Shown here in pieces: positions 9,065 through 18,073 of a DNA stretch of 64,000 nt; positions within the stretch are counted from its first letter, which is position 1; each line of letters opens with the position of its first letter. The notes beneath the pieces were generated by a model. The model ran no database searches. It was given only the letters and a program-made list of their open reading frames with translations, and was not told the DNA's origin. Where the stretch lies: positions 124,001 to 188,000 of the forward strand of contig NZ_JAKQZC010000002.1 of NCBI RefSeq assembly GCF_023736115.1. The letters run 5' to 3'. Both the position numbers and the translations under genes were made by a program. The DNA is from Salinicola avicenniae. GTDB taxonomy: Bacteria; Pseudomonadota; Gammaproteobacteria; Pseudomonadales; Halomonadaceae.

Positions 9065-9829
9065 TTACTCCAACTGGAACTGGATACGCTGCGTCGCCCG
9101 ACGCACATCATCCGCCGGCGGGAAACGCCACTGCGAAACGGCTTCCTCGACGGCCCGGTCAAAGACGTTCGCCGGCTGGGCATCGATCACCCGCAAGCTA
9201 CTGCCATCCACGCTGCCGTCCAGCTGTATCACGAAGCTGACCTCGACGTAGCCTTCCATCCCGCGCCGTCGAGCGCGCATCGGATAGGAAGGATTGACGC
9301 GACTGGACGGTGCCACCTCACCGACGTCTCGCGGTGATGCCCGGGTGCCCTGCGGCGGCGCCGTTTCCGACGGCGCGCTCTGCTCTGCCGGCGCGGCCTC
9401 GGCCGTCTCTGCCGGCGCCGCCTGCTCACTCGGCGCGGGGGTCGGCTCGGGGTCAGGCTGGGGGTCGGGTTGCGGTTCCGGCTGTGGACGCGCTTCGCTG
9501 AGCTCGGGCAAGCTGTCGTCGAGCGTCACATCCGGGGCCTGCATCGACGGCGTCTGCGTCTCGGGAATCTCCACCGGGCTGGGTGATTCCGCTGCCGGCA
9601 CGGGCGCGGCCTCGGGCGGCGGCGGTGGCGCACTCGGCGGCGTCGGCAACCGCGGCGAGGTCGGCGTCGGCTGCGCTGCTTCCTGCGGCGGCGCTTCAAC
9701 CATGGAGATGGCGTGCGACATCTCGATTCGTGTGCGATCAGGCTGCGGCGGCGCGACCAGCAGCGCCAGCAGATAGAACAGCAGCAGTGCCAGCAGCATC
9801 CCGCCGAGCAGTCCGGCCACCCTGCGCAT
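9065..9829 (-). CDS. tonB2: TonB2-type energy transducer
   Basis: Transmits proton-motive force from ExbB/ExbD to outer-membrane receptors. The 254 residues show one N-terminal membrane anchor at about 7-26. A long Pro/Glu/Ala-rich periplasmic spacer covers about 45-165, with a short run of PQP/DPQ repeats. The compact C-terminal TonB domain follows (NPSYPMRARRRGMEGYVEV, then VVSQWRF-like AVSQWRFPPA near the end). The SYP-x-RA-x-RRGMEG motif is typical of TonB C-terminal domains. Its ATG overlaps the exbD stop by one base, so translation is probably coupled. Confidence 0.9.
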   Translation of the reverse strand: MRRVAGLLGGMLLALLLFYLLALLVAPPQPDRTRIEMSHAISMVEAPPQEAAQPTPTSPRLPTPPSAPPPPPEAAPVPAAESPSPVEIPETQTPSMQAPDVTLDDSLPELSEARPQPEPQPDPQPDPEPTPAPSEQAAPAETAEAAPAEQSAPSETAPPQGTRASPRDVGEVAPSSRVNPSYPMRARRRGMEGYVEVSFVIQLDGSVDGSSLRVIDAQPANVFDRAVEEAVSQWRFPPADDVRRATQRIQFQLE

Positions 9830-10236
9830 CAGCCGGCATCCCGGTTGGCGGCGACCGCCACGTTATCGACGCCCGCCTGACGAATGCGATCCATGACCTC
9901 GATCAGCTGGCCGGTCGTCGAGCGGCTGTCAGCCTGGACGACTACGCTACCGTCATCGGACACAAGATCCGCCACGCGGGCACCAACGCGATGCGCATCG
10001 ACCGCTTCGCCGTCGACCCATACCGCACCTTCCGCGGTGATCGCCACGAGCACCTGAGCGTTCGGACGGGCGCTCGCCTGGCTCGATTCCGGGCGATCGA
10101 TCTCGACCCCGCTCTCCTTGATGAAGCTGGTCGTGACAATGAAGAAGATCAGCATGATGAACACGACATCCAGCATCGGCGTCAGATCGATGCCGGTCGA
10201 TTCGTCACTGGCTTCCCGCAAGCGACGCCTACGCAT
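9829..10236 (-). CDS. exbD2: Biopolymer transport protein ExbD
   Basis: Proton-channel partner of ExbB in the TonB complex. It has 135 residues, a short basic N-terminus, then a single membrane helix starting LTPMLDVVFIMLIFFIVT at about residues 18-35. The conserved channel aspartate is at residue 23. A periplasmic domain of about 85 residues ends in AANRDAG. It overlaps exbB by 8 bases upstream and tonB by one base downstream. Confidence 0.93.
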   Translation of the reverse strand: MRRRRLREASDESTGIDLTPMLDVVFIMLIFFIVTTSFIKESGVEIDRPESSQASARPNAQVLVAITAEGAVWVDGEAVDAHRVGARVADLVSDDGSVVVQADSRSTTGQLIEVMDRIRQAGVDNVAVAANRDAG

Positions 10237-10762
10237 GAGAGTCCTCCACGGCGCGGGCCATGCGATCGTGCAGTCGCTGGTCCTCGCGCCGAATAATCTG
10301 TTCCAGACGGGTAACGAACAGGAGTCCGACCACCGCCACGGCCATCCCGGTCAAGGTGGGTAACGTTGCCCGAGCCACGCCATCCGCCATGGCCCGGGCC
10401 TGACCGCTCTCGGTCAATGCCAGGCTATCGAAGACCTGAATCATGCCCGTGACCGTGCCCAGCAAGCCGAGCAACGGGCAGATCGCGATCAGCAGCTTGA
10501 GCCATGGCAGCGGCAACCGTAACCGTGCGATCAGTTCGCGAGTCCACACCTCGCGCAGCGTCAGCGCACTCCAGCTGGTGTGGTCGCGACGCTGAATCCA
10601 GGCATCGATCAGCACGCGGCGCGCACGACGATGGGTAAAGCGCCAGTAGAAGAGGCGTTCTAGCGAAATCGCGAACAACGCCATCGCCACCAGCATGATG
10701 AGCACCAGGACCTCGCCACCGGCATTGATCAGCCAGCGGATCGGCTCAAGCGTGGGCACCAT
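10229..10762 (-). CDS. exbB2: ExbB-type proton channel subunit
   Basis: MotA/TolQ/ExbB-family channel protein of 177 residues using the ATG at 10762 (MVPTLEPIRWLINAGGEV). Three membrane segments lie at about residues 14-36, 88-110 and 130-152. The family core LLGLLGTVTGMIQVFDSLA and the later TLTGMAVAVVGLLF are clear. A longer open frame to 10831 would overlap the upstream gene by 86 bases in an implausible sequence, so I chose the shorter start, which overlaps ttpC by only 17 bases. It works with ExbD and TonB to energise outer-membrane uptake. Confidence 0.9.
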   Translation of the reverse strand: MVPTLEPIRWLINAGGEVLVLIMLVAMALFAISLERLFYWRFTHRRARRVLIDAWIQRRDHTSWSALTLREVWTRELIARLRLPLPWLKLLIAICPLLGLLGTVTGMIQVFDSLALTESGQARAMADGVARATLPTLTGMAVAVVGLLFVTRLEQIIRREDQRLHDRMARAVEDSHA

Positions 10763-12152
10763 GGCGGTGCTCCTGCTGCGGCTGCGCGGCGGTGCGCGGC
10801 TCGGTTTCCAGGTGCTCGGCGAGCACGGCACTGGCCCGCCCTTCGAGCAGACCGATCAGGCGCCGGCTGCGACTCGCCAGTGCGGTATTCACGAACAACA
10901 GCGGCACCGCGGTGATCAGACCGAGCACGGTCGTCACCAGTGCCTGACTGATCCCCCCGGCCATCAGCTGCGGATCTCCGGTGCCGAACACGGTGATCGA
11001 CTGGAAGGTCACGATCATCCCGGTCACGGTGCCCAGCAGCCCCAGCAACGGTGCCACTGCGGCGATCAGTTTGACGACGGGCTGGCCACGCTCGAGCTTC
11101 GGCTGCTCGGCCAGCAGCGCTTCGTCGAGACGCGCTTCCAGGGCCTCCGGGGCATGGTCCCGACCCAGGGCGGCAAACCGCTTGAGCACCCGCCCGAGCG
11201 GATTGTCGTCGCTGAGCGAACTTGGCGTTCGCATCTGGCGATGCATGCGCTTGCTGACCGTGAGCAGGTAGAGGTACTGAGCCAGCGCAACCAGCAGCCC
11301 GATGATGCCGAGCGCGATGATGACGTAACCGACGTAGCCGCCCTGCTGGAAGCGCTCCCATAGCGAGGGCGCCTGCGCGAGCGCCTCCAACACGTCACCC
11401 TCGGTGGGATCGATGACGAAACGATTGCCATCACCGGACTGCAAGGCGAGCAGCGCGTCGTGCGCGGACGATGGCGTATGCGCAAAGCGCGTCAGCCGAC
11501 CGGACTCTCCGATCCGCTGCAGCAGATCGCCGTCGCTGAAAGCGACGATGCCGCCGAGCCGCACGACCTCGCTGGAGGAGACATCCCCGTTCGCGGCCGC
11601 GACGGGCGCTTCGAAACGCACACCGCGCGCACTCTCGGCGATGAGTCCAGCCATGGCACCGCGCACGCGATCCAGCGTCGGCACATCGATCAGACCGCGA
11701 TCATCCAGCCGCGGGGGCAGCGCCGCGTCGCCGCCCACGGTCAGCCAGCCATTGCCGAGCTGATCCCGCAGCTCGCCGGCCTGCTGCTTGACCAAGCCCG
11801 ACAGCTGCTCGATATCGCCGGCTTCGTCGGCGCGTTGCTGCTGCAGCGCCGCCAGACGTTCGCCCTGTTCACGCTGACGACTGTCGAGTTCGTCACGCCG
11901 GGACTGTGCGGCCTGCAGCCGCTGTTCGGCCTCGGCCACGGCGGCATCGAGCGACTCGCGGTCGTCGAGCAGCGCTCGCAAGCGCGTCGAGTCGCGTGCC
12001 TGTGCCGCTTCGGCATCGGCACGGAAGGTTGCCAGTGTCTGCTGCAGGGAATCCTGCGAAGTGGCCGAGTCCGTGGACTGTGCGGCGGCAATGCCTGGCA
12101 GCAACGAGATCAAGGTCAATGGCAGTGCCAGGCCGAATGTGCGAAGCCTCAT
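10746..12152 (-). CDS. ttpC: TtpC-like MotA/TolQ/ExbB protein with long periplasmic N-terminus
   Basis: 468-residue relative of ExbB. It carries a signal peptide (cleaved near AAA-QS, residue 25), a coiled-coil stretch at about 35-135 and a periplasmic domain before the channel part. Membrane segments are at about 280-302, 365-390 and 405-428, with the family motif LLGLLGTVTGMIVTFQSI. In Vibrio, TtpC is an extra essential part of the TonB2 complex and is encoded beside exbB2-exbD2-tonB2. The gene order here is the same, which supports the call. It overlaps the DUF3450 gene by four bases. Confidence 0.87.
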   Translation of the reverse strand: MRLRTFGLALPLTLISLLPGIAAAQSTDSATSQDSLQQTLATFRADAEAAQARDSTRLRALLDDRESLDAAVAEAEQRLQAAQSRRDELDSRQREQGERLAALQQQRADEAGDIEQLSGLVKQQAGELRDQLGNGWLTVGGDAALPPRLDDRGLIDVPTLDRVRGAMAGLIAESARGVRFEAPVAAANGDVSSSEVVRLGGIVAFSDGDLLQRIGESGRLTRFAHTPSSAHDALLALQSGDGNRFVIDPTEGDVLEALAQAPSLWERFQQGGYVGYVIIALGIIGLLVALAQYLYLLTVSKRMHRQMRTPSSLSDDNPLGRVLKRFAALGRDHAPEALEARLDEALLAEQPKLERGQPVVKLIAAVAPLLGLLGTVTGMIVTFQSITVFGTGDPQLMAGGISQALVTTVLGLITAVPLLFVNTALASRSRRLIGLLEGRASAVLAEHLETEPRTAAQPQQEHRHGAHA

Positions 12153-13033
12153 GATTGTCCCTCCGTCGAAGCTTCTGGATTCGACATGGACGAGCTCTGC
12201 GCCGGCACCGAAACGCCCTGCTCGACCGTCAACGACGCCGGCAGTTCAAGCAGCGCGGGCGCATTCTGCTCCTCGGCGATGCGGATACCACGGCGGACTT
12301 CCCGCACATCGGCGGCGTCGAGCGGCTGCCACTGACCGTCGGCCACGCTCCACACACCGCCGGCACGATCATCGGGCGTCACGTAGTACCAACCGGCCCG
12401 CCCGACGCGCAGGTAGTCGACCTCGCGTGCATACTGACTCGCGTCGCTCGCCGCATCGGACTGGGCGCCGTCGAGCGGACCACTCCATTGGTCCATGTCG
12501 CGGCCGTAGTCGAGCTCGGTACGCCAGGCGGAAAAAATACGCTGCAGCTTGTCGGCGCGATCCAGCGTATCGCTGCCCAACATATTCTCCAGATCTTCGA
12601 CTCGCGCCAGACGCTCCTGACGCAGGAACGGCATGTCCGCCGCCACCAGTTGATGGAGCTGATCGACCATCTCGCGCATCTCGCCCGGGAGCGCCTCCCG
12701 GGTCACCGAGATCTGTGCCAGCGCCGATTCCTGACGACTGATGCGCTGCGCCTGGCTCTCGACGATCGGCACCAATTCGGCATTGTAGCTTTCGAGTCGA
12801 TCCGCCTGACGATTAGCCTGGCGCAAACGTTGCAGCGCCTCGCGCGTGGCGTCGTCGGCATCGTCGATACGTGACTGCAGGTCGGCCTGAGTCTGCTGAG
12901 CTTCAATACCGGCCTGGCTGAGCGAATCCTGGGCACTGGCGAGGGTCGCGACCCCGCCCAGACTCACGGCGGCGAGGCAGGACACCAGCAGTCGGCGGCC
13001 CGGGCCTCGTTTCCGCGGGAAATGAAACACCAC
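12149..13033 (-). CDS. DUF3450 periplasmic coiled-coil protein, first gene of the TonB2 operon
   Basis: 294-residue member of the DUF3450 family, found next to TonB2-type systems. It has a signal peptide (about 1-34, ending ASA-QD) and a heptad-rich coiled coil at about 36-105. An alpha-rich body contains MPFLRQERLARVEDLENML. The C-terminal part holds RVGRAGWYYVTPDD and WSVADGQWQPLD. It probably sits in the periplasm and supports TtpC/ExbB/ExbD. It is the promoter-proximal gene, and a Fur-box-like site lies about 95 bases upstream of its start. Confidence 0.85.
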   Translation of the reverse strand: MVFHFPRKRGPGRRLLVSCLAAVSLGGVATLASAQDSLSQAGIEAQQTQADLQSRIDDADDATREALQRLRQANRQADRLESYNAELVPIVESQAQRISRQESALAQISVTREALPGEMREMVDQLHQLVAADMPFLRQERLARVEDLENMLGSDTLDRADKLQRIFSAWRTELDYGRDMDQWSGPLDGAQSDAASDASQYAREVDYLRVGRAGWYYVTPDDRAGGVWSVADGQWQPLDAADVREVRRGIRIAEEQNAPALLELPASLTVEQGVSVPAQSSSMSNPEASTEGQS

Positions 13034-13125
13034 GCTATCTCCTTACGGGTGAGCGATGAACAGCTGGTAACGAGCGCCGCCGGGGAGGCGGCGTGACGGG
13101 CTGAATTCGAACGACAAGCTAATAC

Positions 13126-13144
13126 AAACAAGAACAATTATCAA
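13126..13144 (-). promoter_or_regulatory. Candidate Fur box upstream of the TonB2 operon
   Basis: On the minus strand the sequence reads TTGATAATTGTTCTTGTTT, close to the 19-base Fur consensus (GATAATGATAATCATTATC), especially in the GATAATTGTTCT core. It sits in an A/T-rich island in the otherwise GC-rich region before the DUF3450 gene, where an iron-repressed promoter would be expected. The second half-site is imperfect. Confidence 0.55.
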
Positions 13145-13191
13145 TCCGTCGAATGACCGCACACCATCGCGACCGACGGCAAGCCATGCAT

Positions 13192-13219
13192 AAAAAAGGC
13201 CGGCCCCGAAGGGCCGGCC
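13192..13219 (-). terminator. Intrinsic terminator of etfBA
   Basis: 9-bp GC-only stem, 13198-13206 with 13211-13219, and a 4-base loop. On the minus strand it is followed by six T residues (complement of the A run at 13192-13197). It lies 20 bases after the etfA stop. Textbook rho-independent form. Confidence 0.92.
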
Positions 13220-13239
13220 CGATGCCTCGTGTGCGTCAC

Positions 13240-14166
13240 TCAGAGCTTCTGCTCGAGCTCCGGCAGCAGTTCGAACAGGTCTCCGACCAGACCATAGTCC
13301 GCGACCTGGAAGATCGGCGCCTCGTCGTCCTTGTTGATCGCGACGATCACTCGTGAATCCTTCATGCCCGCCAGGTGCTGGATCGCGCCGCTGATGCCGA
13401 CGGCAATGTAGAGCTCCGGCGCCACGATCTTGCCGGTCTGCCCCACTTGCATATCGTTGGGCACGAAACCCGCATCCACTGCGGCACGCGAAGCCCCGAT
13501 CGCGGCACCCAGCTTGTCGGCGATCCCCTCAAGCAGCTTGAAGTTCTCGCCGTTGCCCATGCCGCGCCCCCCCGAGATCACGACGCGGGCTCCCCCCAGC
13601 TCCGGGCGTTCGTTCTGCGCCAGCGTCTCGTCGACGAACGTGGAAAGGGCGTTGTCGACGACCACATCCACGGCCTCGATGGCTGCGGCCCCGCTCTCGC
13701 CCACCGCATCGAACGCGGTCGTTCGCACGGTAATCACCTTGAGCGAGTCTTCGCTGCGCACGGTGGCAATGGCATTGCCGGCGTAAATCGGCCGCTTGAA
13801 CGTATCGGGGCTGTCGACGGCCAGGATCTCGGAGATCTGATTGACGTCCTTTAGGGCAGCGACGCGCGGCAGCACGTTCTTGCCGGTGGTCGTGGCGGCT
13901 GCCAGCAGGTGTGTGTAGTCGTCGGCCAAGGCGACCAGCAGGTCCGCCGTCGGCTCGGCAAGCTGGTGAGCGTAGACGGCGTTATCCGCCACCCGCACGC
14001 GGGAGACGCCATCGAGGCGTGCCGCGGCCTCCGCCACGCCGGCGACGTTGTCACCGGCCACCAGGATATCGATATCGCCACCGATCGCCTGCGCGGCCGC
14101 GACCACGTGGGCGGTGCCGGCCGCGAGCTGGCCTTCGTGATATTCGGCTAGAACCAGAATGCTCAT
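13240..14166 (-). CDS. etfA: Electron transfer flavoprotein alpha subunit
   Basis: FAD-carrying subunit of ETF, which collects electrons from acyl-CoA and other dehydrogenases and passes them to ETF-ubiquinone oxidoreductase. It has 308 residues from the ATG at 14166 ([14 protein letters not shown]), preceded by GGAG nine bases upstream. The C-terminal FAD domain shows [56 protein letters not shown] and [10 protein letters not shown], all ETF-alpha signatures. It follows etfB by 14 bases in one operon that faces away from etfQO. Confidence 0.96.
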   Translation of the reverse strand: MSILVLAEYHEGQLAAGTAHVVAAAQAIGGDIDILVAGDNVAGVAEAAARLDGVSRVRVADNAVYAHQLAEPTADLLVALADDYTHLLAAATTTGKNVLPRVAALKDVNQISEILAVDSPDTFKRPIYAGNAIATVRSEDSLKVITVRTTAFDAVGESGAAAIEAVDVVVDNALSTFVDETLAQNERPELGGARVVISGGRGMGNGENFKLLEGIADKLGAAIGASRAAVDAGFVPNDMQVGQTGKIVAPELYIAVGISGAIQHLAGMKDSRVIVAINKDDEAPIFQVADYGLVGDLFELLPELEQKL

Positions 14167-14180
14167 GCGATCAGCTCCTA

Positions 14181-14930
14181 TCAAAGCACTTTGGCTTCAT
14201 TCTTGAGTTTGTCGACCAGCTCGTCGACGGAAGCGACCTTCACGCCCCCTTGGCGCTCGGCCGGCGTCTCGACCTTGAGTAGCGTCGGCGGCGCGGCAAT
14301 ACTGACGCCCAGTGTTTCCGGCGTGCGCGTTTCAAGCGGCTTCTTCTTGGCCTTCATGATGTCAGGCAGCTTGGCGTAGCGCGGCTCGTTCAGGCGCAGG
14401 TCGCTGGTTACCACGGCAGGCAGACGCAGCTTGACCGTTTGCAGGCCACCGTCGATCTCACGCGTCACGCTTACCTCACCGTTCTCGATCGAGACCTCGG
14501 AGGCGAAGGTGCCCTGCGGCATGCCGGTCAGCGCCGCCAGCATCTGGCCGGTCTGGTTGTTGTCGGTATCGATCGCCTGCTTGCCGAGAATCACCAGATC
14601 GGGCTGCTCCTCGTCGACGACGCCTTTCAGCAACTTGGCCACGCCGAGCGATTCGACACGCGCATCGGTCTCGACATGAATGGCGCGGTCGGCGCCCAGC
14701 GCCAGCGCGGTGCGCAGTTGCTCCTGCGCCGTCTTCGGGCCAACGGTCACGGCGACAATCTCGGTCGCCACGCCCTTCTCCTTCAGGCGCACGGCCTCTT
14801 CGACGGCTATTTCACAGAACGGGTTCATCGCCATCTTGACGTTGGTAAGGTCGACGTCGGTGTGATCCGGCTTGACGCGGATCTTGACGTTGTAATCGAT
14901 GACGCGTTTGACCGCGACGAGTACTTTCAT
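14181..14930 (-). CDS. etfB: Electron transfer flavoprotein beta subunit
   Basis: AMP-binding subunit of ETF. It has 249 residues from the ATG at 14930 ([20 protein letters not shown]). Family motifs include [46 protein letters not shown] and [21 protein letters not shown]. It also has the ETF-beta signature near [20 protein letters not shown]. The open frame extends far upstream, but the extension is unlike any ETF sequence, and the ATG has a GAGGAC ribosome site. First gene of the etfBA operon. Confidence 0.96.
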   Translation of the reverse strand: MKVLVAVKRVIDYNVKIRVKPDHTDVDLTNVKMAMNPFCEIAVEEAVRLKEKGVATEIVAVTVGPKTAQEQLRTALALGADRAIHVETDARVESLGVAKLLKGVVDEEQPDLVILGKQAIDTDNNQTGQMLAALTGMPQGTFASEVSIENGEVSVTREIDGGLQTVKLRLPAVVTSDLRLNEPRYAKLPDIMKAKKKPLETRTPETLGVSIAAPPTLLKVETPAERQGGVKVASVDELVDKLKNEAKVL

Positions 14931-15388
14931 GGGTGTCCTCGCGTGAAAATGAACAGACCGCCCCGGCGCCACCATTGGCCGCCGGGGCGATGCGGCGTAC
15001 CAAGGCTGGCGATGAATCGCCGGGATGTCGGGTCGCGGACCGGACACCAACGTGTCCCGCCCGGCTTGCCTCTGCGCGGCAATGGTCGCGCCCCGGCCGG
15101 CCGGGGTCAAACGTCCCGATGACCGAAAACGCCCTCCATCCCGGGCGCTGGCCCTGATCGACTGGCACCCGCCAGGAGGGCATCGCCGCGCGAAAAATGC
15201 GATGATAGCCCATTTGATGGCGTCGGCCGAAGCAGCGCCTTGGCATAAGAAAAGCGCAACATCGCATAACGTAGCCAGACAAACCAAACATTACGATATA
15301 AGGCGAGCGACAGCGGGCGATGGCGCGACCTTGTTGCCCGCCGACGCCGCGCCCAGGACCGAACGAGCTTGACGCAAGGAGATGTGGT
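14931..15388. other. Intergenic region between divergent etfBA and etfQO
   Basis: 458 bases with no gene I can support. The part from about 15185 to 15305 is more A/T-rich than its surroundings and probably holds the promoters for both directions. A TATAAG hexamer at 15297-15302 reads toward etfQO, without a good -35 box. No perfect operator-like palindrome was noticed. Confidence 0.4.
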
Positions 15389-17056
15389 TTGGAACGTGAA
15401 TCCATGGAATTCGACGTGGTCATCGTGGGTGCCGGCCCCAGCGGACTGTCGGCCGCCTGCCGACTGATGCAACAGGCCAATGCCGCCGAGCGCGAGCTGA
15501 CGGTCTGCGTGGTGGAAAAAGGCTCCGAGGTGGGCGCGCACATTCTCTCCGGCGCGGTGCTGGAACCCCGTGCCCTGGCGGAACTGTTCCCTGACTGGCA
15601 GGAACGCGGCGCACCTCTCAAGGCCCGTGTCGTGCGCGATGAACTCTACCTGCTGAAAGACGCGCAACGCGCCCAGAAGCTGCCCAACGCGCTGGTGCCC
15701 AAGACGATGCATAACGTCGGCGGCGACCGCGAAAACTACGTCATCAGCGCCGGCAACCTGTGCCGCTGGCTGGCGGAACAGGCCGAAGCGCTGGGCGTCG
15801 AGATCTTCCCCGGCTTCGCGGCCCAGGAGGCGATCGTCGAGGACGGCGTGGTGCGCGGCATCGTCACCGGCGACATGGGGGTCGCCGCCGATGGCAGCGA
15901 AACCGCCAACTATATGCCCGGCATGGAACTGCGCGCCCGCTATACGCTGTTCTGCGAAGGCGCCCGCGGCCATATCGGCAAACGCCTGATCGAGACCTTC
16001 GAGCTCGCCAAGGGAAAGGATCCACAGCACTATGCGATCGGCTTCAAGGAGCTGTGGGATGTCCCAGCGGAGCAGCACGAGCCCGGTCTGGTGCTGCATG
16101 GCAGCGGCTGGCCGCTAGCGGGTGCCGACGGCGACGACAGCCACGGCGGCTGGTTCCTTTATCACGCCGAGAATCAACAGGTCGTGGTCGGCCTGATCGT
16201 CGATCTTGCCTATCGGAATCCGCATCTGTCGCCATTCGACGAGTTTCAGCGCATGAAGCACCACCCGCTGCTGGCACGTCATCTGGAAGGCGGCTCGCGT
16301 GTCGCCTATGGCGCCCGCGCGATCACCAAGGGCGGCGCCAACTGCCTACCCAAAATGACCATGCCCGGCGCACTGCTGCTCGGCTGCGACGCCGGCACGC
16401 TCAATTTCGCCAAGATAAAGGGCATCCATACCGCGATGAAATCGGGGCTGGTCGCCGCCGAAACGGTATTCGCGGCGCTGAGCGGCTCATCGGATGAAGC
16501 CGGCGGACAGGAACTCACCGCCTTCACCGAGGCCTGGGAAGCCAGCTGGGCCTGGCAGGAACTCGCGGCAAGCCGTAGTTTCGGCCCGGCGATTCACAAG
16601 TTCGGCACGCTCAAGGGAGGCGCCTTCAATGTCGTCGACCAACTGCTCGGGGGAAAACTGCCAACCCAGCACGACACGGCGCCGGACCATCGTCTGCAGC
16701 GGGCGGCCGAGGCCACGCCCATCGACTACCCGAAGCCCGACGGCAAGCTCTCTTTCGACAAGCCGTCCTCGGTATTTCTTTCCAACACCAATCATGACGA
16801 GAACCAGCCCTGCCACCTGAAACTCGCCGACCCGACGATTCCGATCGCGAAGAACCTGCCGGAATACGCCGAGCCCGCGCAGCGCTACTGCCCGGTAGGT
16901 GTCTACGAGGTGGTGGAGGAAGACGGTGAACCCCAGTTCCGGATCAACTTCCAGAACTGCATCCACTGCAAGACGTGCGATATCAAGGACCCGGCCCAGA
17001 ACATCACCTGGGTCGCGCCGGAAGGCGGTGGCGGGCCGAACTATCCCAACATGTAA
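15389..17056 (+). CDS. etfQO: Electron transfer flavoprotein-ubiquinone oxidoreductase
   Basis: Membrane-associated flavoprotein that passes electrons from ETF to ubiquinone. The 555 residues cover an N-terminal FAD fold (VVIVGAGPSGLSAACRL) and the ETF-QO body (VEKGSEVGAHILSGAV, GFAAQEAIV, RGHIGKRLI). The C-terminal 4Fe-4S module has cysteines in QRYCPVGVYE and NCIHCKTCDIKDPAQN, and the protein ends PNYPNM. I chose a TTG start at 15389: AAGGAG lies at the right distance before it, and it gives MERESMEFDVV, which resembles the conserved N-terminus in Pseudomonas. The ATG five codons later is the alternative. Confidence 0.94.
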   Translation: MERESMEFDVVIVGAGPSGLSAACRLMQQANAAERELTVCVVEKGSEVGAHILSGAVLEPRALAELFPDWQERGAPLKARVVRDELYLLKDAQRAQKLPNALVPKTMHNVGGDRENYVISAGNLCRWLAEQAEALGVEIFPGFAAQEAIVEDGVVRGIVTGDMGVAADGSETANYMPGMELRARYTLFCEGARGHIGKRLIETFELAKGKDPQHYAIGFKELWDVPAEQHEPGLVLHGSGWPLAGADGDDSHGGWFLYHAENQQVVVGLIVDLAYRNPHLSPFDEFQRMKHHPLLARHLEGGSRVAYGARAITKGGANCLPKMTMPGALLLGCDAGTLNFAKIKGIHTAMKSGLVAAETVFAALSGSSDEAGGQELTAFTEAWEASWAWQELAASRSFGPAIHKFGTLKGGAFNVVDQLLGGKLPTQHDTAPDHRLQRAAEATPIDYPKPDGKLSFDKPSSVFLSNTNHDENQPCHLKLADPTIPIAKNLPEYAEPAQRYCPVGVYEVVEEDGEPQFRINFQNCIHCKTCDIKDPAQNITWVAPEGGGGPNYPNM

Positions 17057-17079
17057 TCTCACGCGCCCCACCGAACCTC

Positions 17080-17112
17080 AACGCCTCGCGAGCCGGTCGC
17101 TCGCGAGGCGTT
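17080..17112. terminator. Terminator between etfQO and sseA
   Basis: 13-bp perfect stem, 17080-17092 with 17100-17112, and a 7-base loop. It lies between the convergent genes ending at 17056 and 17163 and is followed on the plus strand by CCTATCTC. It can serve both directions. Confidence 0.75.
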
Positions 17113-17162
17113 CCTATCTCAGGCGATAACGCTGACACTCGCCCGCCCCCGGGCGATATCGA

Positions 17163-17987
17163 TCAGGCGCCAGTCGCGACCGGCCGCGACGGATCGCGCA
17201 CCCACTCGCTCCAGGAGCCGACGTAGAGTCGCGGCAGCGGCATACCGGCCACGGCGTACGCCAGGATATCGTGACAGGCCGAGACGCCGGAGCCGCAGTA
17301 GGCGGTTACCGAAGCGCCGCCCGGGAGTTCTCGCGCCAGCTGGTCCGCCGGTTTGAAGCCACCCTCCTCGGTCAGGTTGGCACTGGACGGGCGGCAGATA
17401 GCCCCGGGGATGTGACCGGCAACCGGATCGATCGGCTCCTCGTCGCCGCGAAAGCGCGCCTCGCCACGAGCGTCGACCAGCTGACCGCCGCCGGCAAGCA
17501 GCTCGTCGGCGGCAACCCAGGCCTCGTCATCGTAGCGGGGCTGCCAATCGCTGGCCGCGACCTCGGACCCGGTCTCTACGCCGAGCTCGCCTCCCGCCTC
17601 CCGCCACGCGGGTAAACCGCCATCCAACACCTGGACGTCGGGATGTCCCGCCCAGCAGGCGAGCATCCACCAGGCGCGAGCCGCCGCCAGCTGGCCACCG
17701 CGATCATCGTAGACCACCACCCGCTGCCCCGGCTCGATACCGAAACGCCTGAGCGTTGCGGTGAACGCTTCAGGGCTAGGCAGCGGATGGCGACCGCCCT
17801 CGCCGGGTGGTGCCGACAGATCGCGATCCATGTCCATGTGCAAACTCCCCGGCACATGCCCCGACGCCCATAGCGTCTGGCCAGCGGCAGCGTCTTCCAG
17901 GCGGGCACGGCAGTCGAGGACCCGCGGCGGCGCTGTCGATGCCAGCTGCGCCTGCAGCTCGGCTGCCGTCATCAAGACACTCTGCAT
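17163..17987 (-). CDS. sseA: 3-mercaptopyruvate/thiosulfate sulfurtransferase
   Basis: Two-domain rhodanese of 274 residues. The N-terminal inactive domain contains LDCRARLEDAAAGQ and GHVPGSLHMDMDRDLS. The C-terminal catalytic domain has the loop CGSGVSA, the form typical of mercaptopyruvate sulfurtransferases rather than thiosulfate sulfurtransferases. GHIPGAICRP and LYVGSWSEWVRDP are also family marks. The ATG at 17987 has a near-ideal AGGAGG site. The 30-residue upstream extension of the open frame is not conserved. It is the last gene of the minus-strand group beginning with tatD or uvrD, with an 86-base gap. Confidence 0.9.
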   Translation of the reverse strand: MQSVLMTAAELQAQLASTAPPRVLDCRARLEDAAAGQTLWASGHVPGSLHMDMDRDLSAPPGEGGRHPLPSPEAFTATLRRFGIEPGQRVVVYDDRGGQLAAARAWWMLACWAGHPDVQVLDGGLPAWREAGGELGVETGSEVAASDWQPRYDDEAWVAADELLAGGGQLVDARGEARFRGDEEPIDPVAGHIPGAICRPSSANLTEEGGFKPADQLARELPGGASVTAYCGSGVSACHDILAYAVAGMPLPRLYVGSWSEWVRDPSRPVATGA

Positions 17988-18073
17988 GACATCCTCCTGT
18001 GAGATAGAGATAGAAACCAGTCGGGGGCCTGTTTTCAGCTGACGCCGCCCAACGGAGAACGCTCGAGGCGCGA

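Noticed and set aside
9430-9490. Short repeats in the tonB spacer as a mobile or CRISPR-like element
   Set aside because: They only encode the Pro/Glu/Gln spacer typical of TonB proteins.
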